Both the position numbers and the translations under genes were made by a program. 64,000 nucleotides of DNA from Pomacea canaliculata (taxonomy: Eukaryota; Mollusca; Gastropoda; Architaenioglossa; Ampullariidae), in assembly GCF_003073045.1 (NCBI RefSeq), contig NC_037593.1, forward strand, positions 10,774,735 through 10,838,734. The letters run 5' to 3'. A model generated the notes under the pieces. The model saw only the letters and a list, made by a program, of their open reading frames with translations. It was not told where the DNA came from and did no database searches. Positions 1 to 11,700 of this stretch are shown here, piece by piece (within the stretch, counting starts at the first letter, position 1; each line of letters opens with the position of its first letter).

Positions 1-1441
1 ACCCGAAACATAGAATTTAAGGCAGCATACACAACCTTGAGAGAACGTGGCAATGGGCTGTTTGATCTTGTGGGCAAGTACGTGTGTGGCTTCCTCAACA
101 GCACAGAAGGTGGAACACTCTACTTTGGTGTTGATGACTCTGGTAAGTGGAAAACATTTATTCTGTAAAGATCGAGGGTCTTGATTTGATTCACCAATAC
201 CAATTTGATTACCAGTGTGTAAAATACTGTAAAGGTTATATATTTGTTTAAGATGTTTCTGTAAAACTTATAAACCTGCGAACAAAAATTTTATTTATAT
301 TATGCTTTGCTATGTCAGTAAGTTTTCTGGTATAAATTTTGTAAGTGTGCTTTAAACGTTGTGTTACCCATTGTATTGTCATGGTATATGAACATGGCAG
401 GAAAGGTAAGGGGCAGCCTTTGTTCACGCGGTGAGGAAGACAAAGTGCGTCAGATTATCGACCAGTCAATCAGGACCATTGAGCCAAGTGTCTTCCCAAC
501 TTCCTACAGAGTGCACTTCTGTCCTGTCATGGAGGAGACTGGATATCTCTCAGGTAAGCGCATAGATCAGAAAATGAAAGAATAATACACTGTCAGGTCT
601 TCCACAGTGAGGGCAAGAGAGAATATGTGTGTGAGAGAGAGGGAGGTGGGAAGAAAGAGAGGGTAGGTGAATGTGGGGATGGATGTGCCAATACATGTAT
701 GCACACACAAAATACCAGCCCATGCATGCATATGCGCATATGTTACAGACAATCTTCAGGTGCTGGAGATTGAGGTTTATCCAACAAAGTCTCAAGGACG
801 TCTTTATGATTTCAAAGGACATATCTATATGAGGCGGGATGGTAGTCTGCAGGGTCCTTTGAAGGGACGGGAAGTGCAAGAGTGGATAAGGACGGTAAGA
901 AACATCAATCATAATATGTCGAAATGCTGTCAATGAATATTGATAGAAAATATTAAAAAAATAATAAGAATAGGAATTATTTGGGTAGAAAAGTTAAATT
1001 AGAAAAACTAAAACAATCTGCTGGACAAACAGATGATCATCAATGACATACAAATGAGTAGATATGTGAGTGAGATCTTGCATAAAACATACTCAAGAAA
1101 CAGTAGACAAAGTATGAGTGAGACATCAGATAAAGGTTTGGTTGACATCAAATGACCTAGATGTCCAAGGACAGGGTTGACATCAAATGACCTAGATGTC
1201 CAAGGACAGAAGATTGATATACATGAATAAATCCAGATGTTGTATGTGGTGTGTGCAGTATATGGAAACAGTAACAGCTGCTGAACATGCCGGGGAGCCG
1301 GTGGGCAAGCAGCTGCATGTGCTGAACATGCTACTTGCTGCTGAGCAGGACAAGAATAAAGTTTTGATGCAGCAAGTTGCTGCTGAACGAGAAAAAAATG
1401 AAGCTCTGACCAAGCAATTGGAACGACTCTCACAGTACTAG
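1..1441 (+). CDS. SLFNL1: Schlafen-like protein 1 (AlbA_2 domain), 3' part
   Basis: Four exons with agreeing phases: 1-142, 401-553, 749-894 and 1259-1441 (stop TAG). The 5' end lies before the window. Exon 1 encodes the start of a Schlafen AlbA_2 domain, with RNIEFKAA and then the Gly-rich STEGGTLYFGVDDSG strand-turn typical of the family. Exon 2 continues with GKVRGSLCSR and a run around PSVFPTSYRVHFCPV, a pattern of Schlafen-like 1 proteins. Exon 3 gives a beta-rich end (VYPTKSQGRLYDF...HIYMRRDGSLQGP). Exon 4 ends in a Glu/Lys/Gln-rich likely coiled coil. No helicase part follows, as expected of SLFNL1 rather than long Schlafens. AlbA_2 domains bind nucleic acid and some Schlafens cleave tRNA; whether this one is a nuclease cannot be told from this part. 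The family call is firm, the exact orthology less so. Confidence 0.85.
1140..1209 (+). repeat. 35-bp perfect tandem duplication in Schlafen-like intron
   Basis: Two adjacent identical 35-bp units (1140-1174 and 1175-1209), beginning GGTTGACATCAAATGACC. They lie in the last intron of the Schlafen-like gene, about 50 bp before its final exon. Perfect identity suggests a recent duplication. Confidence 0.9.
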
Positions 1442-1929
1442 CTGGATGTTAGTAAAGAGAAGAGACATTTTTCCTAACCGTAAATAATCCTGCATGTGGT
1501 CGCAAATTCAGTCACGCACAGGTCAGAAAAGGTCGCATGTTTGGCTGAGAAAAAGTTGCCTGCATGTCAGAGCAAGGATGTGCATGCTGCATTTATGATG
1601 AAGCGTGCCTAATGTATTAAAGCCGTACAGTTTATTATCTATTTATTACACCAGTGTATAACAACCTTTTCGCATATATATCTGGTCATGCAAGTTGCAT
1701 CAGACTAGTATGCTGGATGTTCCATTCACAGTCAAATCAAAGATGTAGTCACCTTAAACCACAGATACACTCATCTGCTATACCAGATGTATACACTCAC
1801 CTGTATACCTAAAATACAGTCACCCGTATATCAGATACACTTACACTTTTATACCATTTATACTCACTTGTTTCCCGAAGATACATAGCTAAGATTTAGC
1901 CTGCATACTTGAGACTCACCTGTTTCATC

Positions 1930-2330
1930 AGGGGAGCAGAGTGGTTAGAGCGCTGGCATATGAACTAACAGATGGACTGTTTTATACCTTTATAGTGCAG
2001 CCAACTTCCTTCAGTCGAACCATCTGGCTGAGGGTTGGGGAAAGTAAGGGAGTGATGAGAGTAAGGTGACCAGACGTTTCGGGGGCGAAAGCGTGACACG
2101 TGCCGATGATGGTGTCGTCATCGTCAAAGAACGCCGAATCACCGTACGGTATTCTGATTTTTAAAGACAACCGGGACATTTGATGGACTTGCCAGAAAGC
2201 CAGAAAGCGGGACATAGGGCGTCCCGCCCGATGAGCAGGCGGGACATGAGGTCAAAAGCGGGACTGTCTCGCCTAAAGCGGGACGTCTGGTCACCTTAGA
2301 TAAGAGGAGATGGGCACTTACCCTTATTAA
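1930..2330 (+). mobile_element. tRNA-derived SINE, split by a MITE
   Basis: A tRNA-like head with an A-box-like stretch (GTGGTTAGAGCGCTGG near 1942) is followed by a tail resembling the SINE copy at about 49088-49250. Both copies share a motif of the form CAGTC-AACC and then GGGYTGGGRAAGGTAA. The 1930 copy is interrupted at 2062-2298 by an inverted-repeat element. Removing the insert restores a tail (GATGAGAGGAGATGGGCAC) that lines up with the 49-kb copy (GGAAGAGGAGACAGACAC). The head is degenerate and its B box is not clear, so this is an old element rather than a tRNA gene. Confidence 0.6.
2062..2298. mobile_element. hAT-type MITE with 16-bp perfect terminal inverted repeats
   Basis: The ends are exact inverted copies: TAAGGTGACCAGACGT at 2062-2077 and its reverse complement at 2283-2298. 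The insert is 237 bp, has no coding capacity, and carries internal GGGAC-rich short repeats (CGTCCCGCCC, GCGGGAC). It is flanked by an 8-bp near-duplication, GATGAGAG at 2054-2061 and GATAAGAG at 2299-2306 (7 of 8), the target-site length of hAT elements. The transposase source is not in the window. Confidence 0.85.
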
Positions 2331-5300
2331 TAAAGAAGCAAAAGATTTAGCCTTGACTGTGTAATGCATTTATTTGTTTTCCCTCAGACTGTAGGTTGTG
2401 AGGTTTCTTCTTTTTATTTTGAGACTAATCATGTAAGTCCAAAGAGAAAGATGACTACTTATAAACGGCGAAAGATAACTGGGGATGCACGTTTTATATT
2501 TTATATCTTTTTCAGATTGCATATTGTGCACATGCCATCTGGAAATTATCCCATAGCTCTGCACAGATGCTTGAAAATTGTCTTCCTGTGTGTGAGTCAG
2601 TTTTATAACTGCATTAGAGTTGTCTCGTTCTTCCTTCATTTTGCCTTCTTTTTTCCCCTCTGATGTTCAGCCACCTGTGATTTCTCCCATCTAGCAAAGA
2701 TTATTATTGGAAGTTATTATTCTCCATTTTTCTCTCAGATGATTGACGTATCTGAATGAATTGGCAATGCTGGAAAGAGCTGCATAGGGGAGATTTAAAG
2801 TGCCTGATACGTTGTTTGTTCTATTACAAGCAGATTTATTTCTTTAAAAAGTCTGATGTAAGTGTTTTCTCTCTTTCAGACCACCTGCTTGAAACGACAC
2901 ATCACAGCAAGGTCAGAAAGCAAGATCTTGTTGGTTGCCTGTCTTCTTTACTAAGTCAGTGGTATGCCTGCTTCCTCCACTGAGTTCAATGCTCAGACAG
3001 CTGCATGACATTGCATGAGTTGTCTTTTTTCAAAGCTATGTTTTTGTACATAACTCTTCACAGTGTATTCAAAGGGATATTTCATTACACCCAAACTGTC
3101 AATAATTCAGTAGTCCTTTGATCTCTTCATTAGGAAAAAGTAATATCCTGTTCGTTTCCTCTATTCATGACTAATTATACATGTTGAAAATATGGGTTTA
3201 CGCAAAACACATTTTTTAGTTTAGTTTCTATCACTTGGTTGATCTAGCAACAGAGTAAATCAGTACAAGAGATATATGTTCCCAGTCCTAATTTTATTAG
3301 AGGATTAGTTCACTTGTAGCCATTGTTCTTCTTCCTTAAGTATTGAAACTGCATTGTCAACAGCTGCAAAATTCTGGTTGATAATGTATTGAGTGCCATG
3401 TGTCTGAAATCTGTGTCTTGGCCTTATAGCATTCAGTAAAGAAAATTCTGAGAAGGAACAACTTGTTAGATTTTCTATTTTTAAGTGTGCCTGTTCCATT
3501 AGCACATTTTAATGAAGTGTGTTGAAGAGCCTGATCAACTTACCTGTGGTATTACATCTAGGCAAACATCTTCCTACTAAATAAACTAACCAACCGATGA
3601 ACAGACATGCGGCAGATAAAAAGAGCGACATACGAAGTTGAGAAAAGACAGTCCCGGCCTTTACCGCCTCTGAAGATGCAATGTTGACGCGAAAGGATGC
3701 AGCCGTGACAACTGTTGAAACCCGTTTATTAAAAGGTAGTGCACGTGCTGGCTATTTCCTGGCTCTGTTTGAATGTGTTGAAGAAAGTTTGCTGAAACAG
3801 CTTAACCCCACCACTCGGTTATTATAGTATGACAAATTAAATGATCTTTGTATCTTAAGCTAAATACGTAGCACTAAAAAATAAACAAATATAATACATT
3901 ACATACATATTAATGAATGTCAAATGTTATCAACACAGCCATGCGCTTTTCGAGCAAGTGCAGCCATCACCTTACTAAAAATGGTCGCTTGGCAATACGC
4001 ATTCAGAGAACAAATCACACAATGGCGCATACAGCGATTTTCTGTTAAATTACTGTTTTTTGTGGTTTAAAATAAAAATAAAAAACCTTTGTCGTCATTA
4101 TTCTTTAGTTTCAAGGTTCGTATTATTTCAACATTTAAATGAATTAACTTGAATTTATAGGTGTTTAAAGTCGTGGTTCATGGAATGGAAGCAGACGTTG
4201 ATCTCTCTGCCCCTCTCATTTACGACCCGATTTTGGTGGATTTTATCCCTTTTCACAAGACAGGTTTATGCTCACACACATAATGCTGCGAACACATGCG
4301 CACACACATATACATCAGCACGCACGCACTCACGAAGTGATCACAATTCCAGACCACAGGCGTGCTGAAAGGTGGGAGGGGGAGGCAAAGGATTTTTGTC
4401 ATCGCACCGGAAGGTGTCAAAGTCATCTGATGCTTTTTTTATCCCTTTTATTTTCTTCCTTTCTTTTGTATAAATAGAGATGATCATTATTCCTGCACTC
4501 GTAAGAATGACTACCTAATGTGAAAAATTATCGGTTGCAACAATGACCATTTGGCACAAAATTTTGAGTTTCTGAGAGGAGTGCTAAGCAGTTCTCTGAC
4601 AGCATTTGCCACAAATCAGGTGTGTGAGAAAAATGGTTATCGGCAAGGGTTACCTTTGATTAGGGAAAATAAGAGAAATTAGCGTTATAAGTGATGGTGA
4701 CCAGCGCCCTTGGTCAACCACTGAGACTGTATCATAGTTATACAACTTTCAGGGTGCATCCCTTGCATGTTGGCGATTGTACATTTTGTACACCAACAGC
4801 CAAAACGACACTTGGGGTGCAGCTGGTCACAAAGAGCGTCTTCTTCAGGGCCGACACCGACAACAACATATCGCCTTCAGAAACACGGGGCAGGTACATG
4901 GACAAAGCGGCAAAAGCCAGGGTAGTGTTGCTGTTCCTGCACCTATGGCCGTGTTGCATGAGTACGGGGGACAAAAGTTGCGAATGAAGACAGAAGGCTA
5001 AGAATATAAAAGAACCCTGCTTTCAAAAATAAGGGAAGAAACTTGACCTCCGTGCAACACTGAGATTACAAGTTCAAGACAACGGACGAAACATGGCTGT
5101 CACTTATTATACTCCCCCTTCTTCCCAACGAGTCCCTCCCTTCCACCACCATCATCACCACCACCACTACATCCCACGAAAGAGTACCAGGGTCTCGAGA
5201 TGTAACACATCCATTGTCACCGTCATTTTTTTTATTGTTGTGAAGATCATCTCTGTCTCCCTTTTTTTTAAACCAGCGTCGTTTGTCTACTACATGGAAG

Positions 5301-5739
5301 CCTGTCAAAACCTCCGGATCTACCAGTTACCATCCCACCGAAGTCAGGAAATTTCTGGAAGAAAAGGGAGAACAGATGTGTTAAAGTGCATGTAACGGGT
5401 AGTCAAGGTATGAGAGACGAGGGTGGTTTGTGGTTTGGCAATAACCATCGTCAATAACCAGCCATCTAAACAGCATTGAGAGCCCCCCATGGTGACCGCT
5501 GCAGTGTTCCAAGCCTTTCTCTCTTAATCCTGGAAAGAAAGAAAACAGCGGAAGTGCTGTTCATCTGTGGTGCAATTTGGCTCGTTTGGGTCTTAGTGAA
5601 CAAGGTCGCCATTTTGCTTTACCTGCTTGCTGCGGATGCACATCACTGACAAATATTTTTAACACCTGAATCAGTTCTGTGGAGGCTGATTATTTTGCAA
5701 CCAAGAACAAAGGCCTTTCAGGTGTGTCAGGTGTGAAGT

Positions 5740-8700
5740 ATGGCTGACCACGTGACGAGGTTGTGGTTGATGGTCATACTGAGCGCTGCCAGCGTATTAC
5801 TGCAAGAGTTGCCTTTCTCAGCGCCTCGCAAGATACGTGAGTATTTTCCCCTCTATACCTCATTTGGTCACATGATAATATATTTGTTGGGCAAATTTCT
5901 TAAAGACTGGCAAAATCAAAATGCCGGAGTCGAGTAGGATGATGCTATCACTGTCGTAGCTGTTCACACACTTTATCGTCTTGGCAAGATCTTAATTTTC
6001 TAGGTCAGGTTATAGGTCAGTATCTAAAAGTCCAACTAAAAGTTAGCTAACTAGAATCAGGCTAGAGTTCGAATAGTTTGAGGTTAGAGTAAGGCTTTAT
6101 CCCACTATGTTAGGAACATTTTAAAATTAAAGTTATAATATTGACTCTATTATTATAGATATAATAAATCTCGACGAGTGTACAATATCAATTAATTAAA
6201 AGGAATGAAGTGAAAAGGCGCAGCTAGAAGTTTTAGCTCAACTAGAACTAACAGTCAGAAAACTAGTCTTGATGGCGAGTAGCTCCTCTCTCATTCCGCG
6301 TTTGTCGTCTTCGAACTCTTCTAGAAAGAATGTGTTTATTATGTTCAGAGACTGTTAACGTGCACGTAGAGGAAAAAGGTGCAGGTGCCGAGTCACGCGA
6401 CAAAAGAGCGGCCGAGCAGCCAGACGTGCGAACTCTGCCGGCGGCGTTGGAGGTTCGACTCAACCTCGCCAACCAGGACGTCAGCCTGACTCTCGAGAAG
6501 AACTCCAACGTTGACGTCAGACCCCCCGTGTTTGTCGCGCGCAATGGAGGACTACAGAGAGTTGACTTCCCGCAGGCCAAGGTCTCTAAAGTAGTTTCTT
6601 TATTTTTTTTGTGTGTGTTTTGTTCTATTTATTGTCTGACAATTTTCGTCTCTTTGGAATGCTTGATAGAATCGAAAGGGATTTCAAATCACCGCGATTT
6701 CACATCGTAGAGGGTGAGGAAAAAAAAAAAGATTTAAAAAATGCGTTATCATCTCAGTTGCTGTTATAGTCAGTTTACTGTTGTCACGTGTGTGCAAACA
6801 GGCGGATGCTGGATTTTATCAAGATCCCGACACGGGAGCCTCATTCTCAGTTCGCCTTCGTCATGATGGAAGCGGATACCTTCTGGTAGGCGGCTATTTT
6901 TTTTGTAAACAATGCAGAGTTGAAGTTTGAAACAGCTTTACATCATAATTGATTCCTTTGTTATGTCCTATAGAATGGTTCCCCATACAATAACTTTGAT
7001 TTGAGATATGGTACTGCTACTACTGTGTGTATTACTTGTGTATTACTTGTGTATTACTTGTCTCCAGAGTGGGACCTACTTTTCCGAAGGTGTTCAATAC
7101 TTACTCACCCCTAACTTCAACTCTTCTGAAACTGGTTCAAGGACTGGCGACCATGACGTCATGCGGATGTCATCAGTACTCCATCTTCAGAACGACTTTG
7201 TTGATCTTCTACCCGGTAACTACTTTTTCCAGAGATCGTAAAATGAGTTTGATGCTTATCAGTCCGTTAAATATAAATAGTTGCTGGGAAGCTAGACTAT
7301 CACTTAGGACACTGAGATGACAGAGTATCCTGATGCTCCTTACCAAGATTTCTAATGACTGTAGGGAACAGAGATTTGGCAGACTTACACCCATCCACAG
7401 GTGTATACCCATTCAGCTTGTGAATGACAGTACTTTCATCACATATTGTGAAGAACTCGACTAGCAAGATGACTTCCATCACGATTTTTTAAAAATATTG
7501 AACCACCCTCACCCCGCTTCACTAGACACCTGGTTGGTGGCAGAACAAATAACACCAAGCAAATCACGTCGTGTGAAGTATAAATAGACATTAAAACTCG
7601 TTGTAACTCACAGCTACAGCTCTGTCGGTACCGACCACACTTTGGAACTGCAGGTCCCAGAGGCTATAGCTTTCTGTGCAGGTGTTTCTGGTGACCTAGC
7701 TGACGTCACAAAAAACAGATCTCGCGACTACAATGACGTCACCAAGGACAACGTCGACATCATCGCCGCTTACGACTTCTTCGGTAATCGTCCATCTTCG
7801 GGCGAGATGAGTGATATCAGCGGGCACCCGAGACGCAGACGTCAGGTGACGCCACAAGGTGCCTTCGCTGTGGAACTGTTGATGGTCGTCGACTATGGTA
7901 TCTATGAAAAGTGAGTGGCCTCCCCTTCACACCAATTAGTTGTTGCTCTTGTTACTCACGCAGTCCATAACTGTCTGAAATTGGTGCATACGTTGAGAAC
8001 ATTAATTAATTAATTTTCTTATTCATAATCTTGATGTTCTCATTCATAACATTGAAATTTCTTCAATCTTTTTCACATTTTCTTGGCAAAATATTTTGCT
8101 TTGACCAGCAACAGATTTATTTCCATTACGAAAAATAAGCAGCAGAAGTTGTCTCTCACTGTTTGTATACACCTTTCTTATATATTCGCAGTGGGTGTTT
8201 TATTTTTGTTGTATGGTGTATTTTTTTATTACTCGACTGTGACTCCTTTGCGTCTCACCAGTAGCAGGAAGGTAAAGTTGCTGCGTGTAGACTATGCCCT
8301 CTGCCTCTATTTTATGAACGTTGTGGTGGTTTTAATGGCGACTTACCGGTAATTAATAAAACATGTTTTCCTCCGTCAGACATCTTGTGACTGATTTTCA
8401 GGTGGCTTTCGCGCATGCAGGGGACAACAGAAGAAGCCAAGAAGCAGGCCGCCATAGAAAATATCACTGAGTACTACTCATTTGTGCTAAACGGGGTTAG
8501 TATGACATCAGGTCAACAGGAATTGCACAGAAAAGACTTCCGTGCACGTGAAGTCCGAACGATAATAACGATTGCATGCTGGTGACACAATAGCATAATT
8601 GAAACATGGTCAAAGGTCACAATGGAGATGTTTATAGGAGTGTATCCCAAAAATAGATGTGGGCTGTTCACTCAGAAACTGCGCGAATCATTAGAAAAAG

Positions 8701-11700
8701 GAACACGTGCTCCTTTAAGTAGTGGTATTAGTAATGATTGTAATTACTGAACGCCTTAAGACTTGTGTTAGTAACACACATACTCGTGTGAGTAATGTCT
8801 AATGTCTGGTGATGAAAATAACATACTAGTGTTACAAGTTGACACTGTTTACTAGTGCACATAAGTAGACTGGCGGCTGACCGACCGTTGGTGACGTAGT
8901 TGTTGTACCACAGGTAGACGTGCGCTATGCCGGGATCAACGCTAATTTCTCTATTGACGTCACTTTTGCCGGTATCCTCGTGTTTGACGTAAGTTCCTTT
9001 CCTTCCTTTGTGAGTGAATGAGCCAGTAAGTGAGTCTGTGAGTCAGTCAGGTAGCGAGTTCGTGAGTGAACTAGGGAGTAAGTTAGCAAATAATTTACTT
9101 AGGCTACTCGACATTTTTCTCCACCTCGAGCTGTGTCAAAGGGCTGTTGTATGCAACAATCTCTACTCTGCGCCATTTTTTATCTCAGGATCCCTTGGAT
9201 ACGTACTGGTCGGGAGGGCGACTGGCTGTGAGCTCGTCACGTGACCTGGTGGAGGCCTCCGATGCGCTGGAGGCCTTTCGAGGATGGGCTTTGAAACTGG
9301 GGGCCAGTCTTCCCCCTAGTGACCATGTGATGCTGTTCACGGGGTAAGTCAGGGGAGTGAGAGGATTTGAGATTGTGTGATGGTGATGGCAAGGATAATA
9401 GGATCCTGTGAGGGTTGTTAAGTTTTTGTTAGCGGAAGTATTTATGGATACCCTACTCCAGCATTCTTGTAAAAGTATTACATATTTATTTAAGGTTTAT
9501 TTATACAGTAGATAATGTTTATTCCTTTCGGCCTTACCTCTCTATCAATATTACTAATAAACTAGAAGACAATCTCTTTTGCAGATTTAATCTTACCTAT
9601 GGCGGCTCGGTGTCCAACGCAGGTGAGCTGTTCACCCTAGCTTCATCTGGAGTTATGTAACGGTGTATGGAGCAGTCTGTTTAAGCTTTCTTATCTTCTT
9701 TCTCCAATCGTCTAAGAACCGTTAAAACAAATTGCTCATCTTCCCTGGGAAATATTTTAGCATTTTTATGACTAGGACCGAAGCAGATTACAGACACACA
9801 CGGGCTTTTCTATGACAGAGTATATCATATGCTGACAAGGTTACATGGAAGCTAATAAAATCTTGAAGAACAGGAAAATGTCTGTCAGGATTGAGGAACA
9901 AAGTTGCAAAGAAGTGAACTTAGAATATTTTAGACGTATTCTTAGTCCCTTACTGTTTCTTTGTCTCCGAGTCAAAAAGTAGTTTTCCCACCCCTCACAG
10001 TCCTCTAAAGCTACCATACAGTAGGGATGTTGGTAGTTAGTATTTATAGTAGCGATACATCAAGCCGTGTGACATCAGTTGTAATATTTAATGGAAAAAA
10101 AATGGTCTGCCAGCAGCTGGCATATAGTAATGAAAGACTAGAGTGCGTGTGTATTTTAAGGTGTACGTGTGTACGTGTATTCATGTGTATTATGCAAGCT
10201 TGTTTGTGTGTATGTTATTCATATGTATTTTTTGCTCTGTGTGTATTGTGTGATGTACATATATTTTTTTCTGGCAGGTCTAGCCTATCTGGGATCTGCT
10301 TGCAACACAGATTATTTCTTTTCCATCGTCGAAGAATACCTGGATTTTCGTACCGTCGCCGTCGCAGCACACGAACTAGCCCACAGGTAAGTATTACAGG
10401 TAAAGGTGTAAATGCTGTTCATGCACTACACAGCCCCAGAACACTCCTGCAGACAAGAAGATCGTTGACCACCGGCGGTTAAAGCCTTCAGAACTAGACA
10501 CTTTGTGGAAAGTGTGATTATATTTGGAAAAGTCTTATCTGGGGATCATAGACACAAATCACCATAGTCTAAGATGGACAACAGATGTCCGGTCAAGAGA
10601 GTAAATAACGGGTAGCTTGTGCACTGTAGCTAGAACCTCACCCACTAGGTAATTCGCACTCTTACCAGAGGTGGGGTAACTTGGGGTGCATATCCGCTGT
10701 CCAATCAACAATTTAAAAAGGGAATGTGGATGTATTATGGTGACCAAAGCTGACGTCATTTTGCAGCCTCGGTGCTCGTCACGACATGGACGGCAACACC
10801 TGTCTGACCTTTGACCGCTACGTCATGACGTCACGGTTCCGGTTCCCGACGGCGCGCACTGCGCAGAATCCGTGGAAGTTTTCCTCTTGCTCAGTGCAGT
10901 ATTTCTCCGCCTTCATCGATGACCTCGTCAGGTCTCTTTCTTTCTCTTTCTCTGAGCTATAAATACTTTACACGTGCGCGCATATGTGATGATAGTCGCT
11001 GTGTGTGTGTGTTAGTGTGTCTGAGGGGTGTGTGTGTGTGTAAGAGATTGACAGAATGTAGAAGAGAGAGAGAGAGAGATCAGGAAAGGAAATAGCAAGA
11101 GGAAGCAATCATTGCATGGACTGATTGTCGACACCGGTGTTTGTGGGTGAGACGGAGTGTGAAGGCCCTTCAGCTTCACGTCACTGTATGTTACTATGAG
11201 GGTGAGGCTTGGTCACCAGCTTGAGACATGTCGAAACAGAAATGACACCAACTGCCTGGTGACTAAGGACGCCGTCACTACCAACATGGAGATCCAACCT
11301 TTTTTCGCTTCACTGCCTGGACAAGTCTACCCCGGGGACCAGTTCTGCCAGCTTAGCGAGGGTCCAGACTCATATATTTGCAGGGTATGTTACTCGTTAG
11401 GAAATTATTCCCATCCCTCACTTCCCTCCTGGATTAACCGCCTTTACCTTCTGAATTCTTGTAGTTAAAGATGGTACAATACAGCCACAGACTAGATATT
11501 TTATGAAATGACTTGTATTGCATCCTATGGCTTTTTCCAGCACAACAGTACGCATTAATCATATGTATGGAAATTTGGAATATTGATTGATTGCTTAATT
11601 GATCGATTGATTGATGGATCGTTCTTCCCTCACCTCCCGGCAGGCCCAGCACACTGCAGGTTACGACACGACCTGTTACGCGGGGCTGCAGTGTTACCGG

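Larger units (their letters stand above)
1442..5739. other. Gene-free interval between Schlafen-like and metalloprotease genes
   Basis: I see no supported coding exon here. Reading frames are short, have no family motif and do not join by phase. The interval holds a tRNA-derived SINE interrupted by an inverted-repeat element (about 1930-2330, listed separately), a CA-rich patch near 4270-4330, and a short CCA/CAC repeat near 5134-5170 that accounts for a poly-His reading frame. The rest is AT-rich unique-looking sequence. Confidence 0.6.

Noticed and set aside
1940-2000. tRNA gene
   Set aside because: Only an A-box-like head is present; no cloverleaf or clear B box, and the tail matches another SINE copy.
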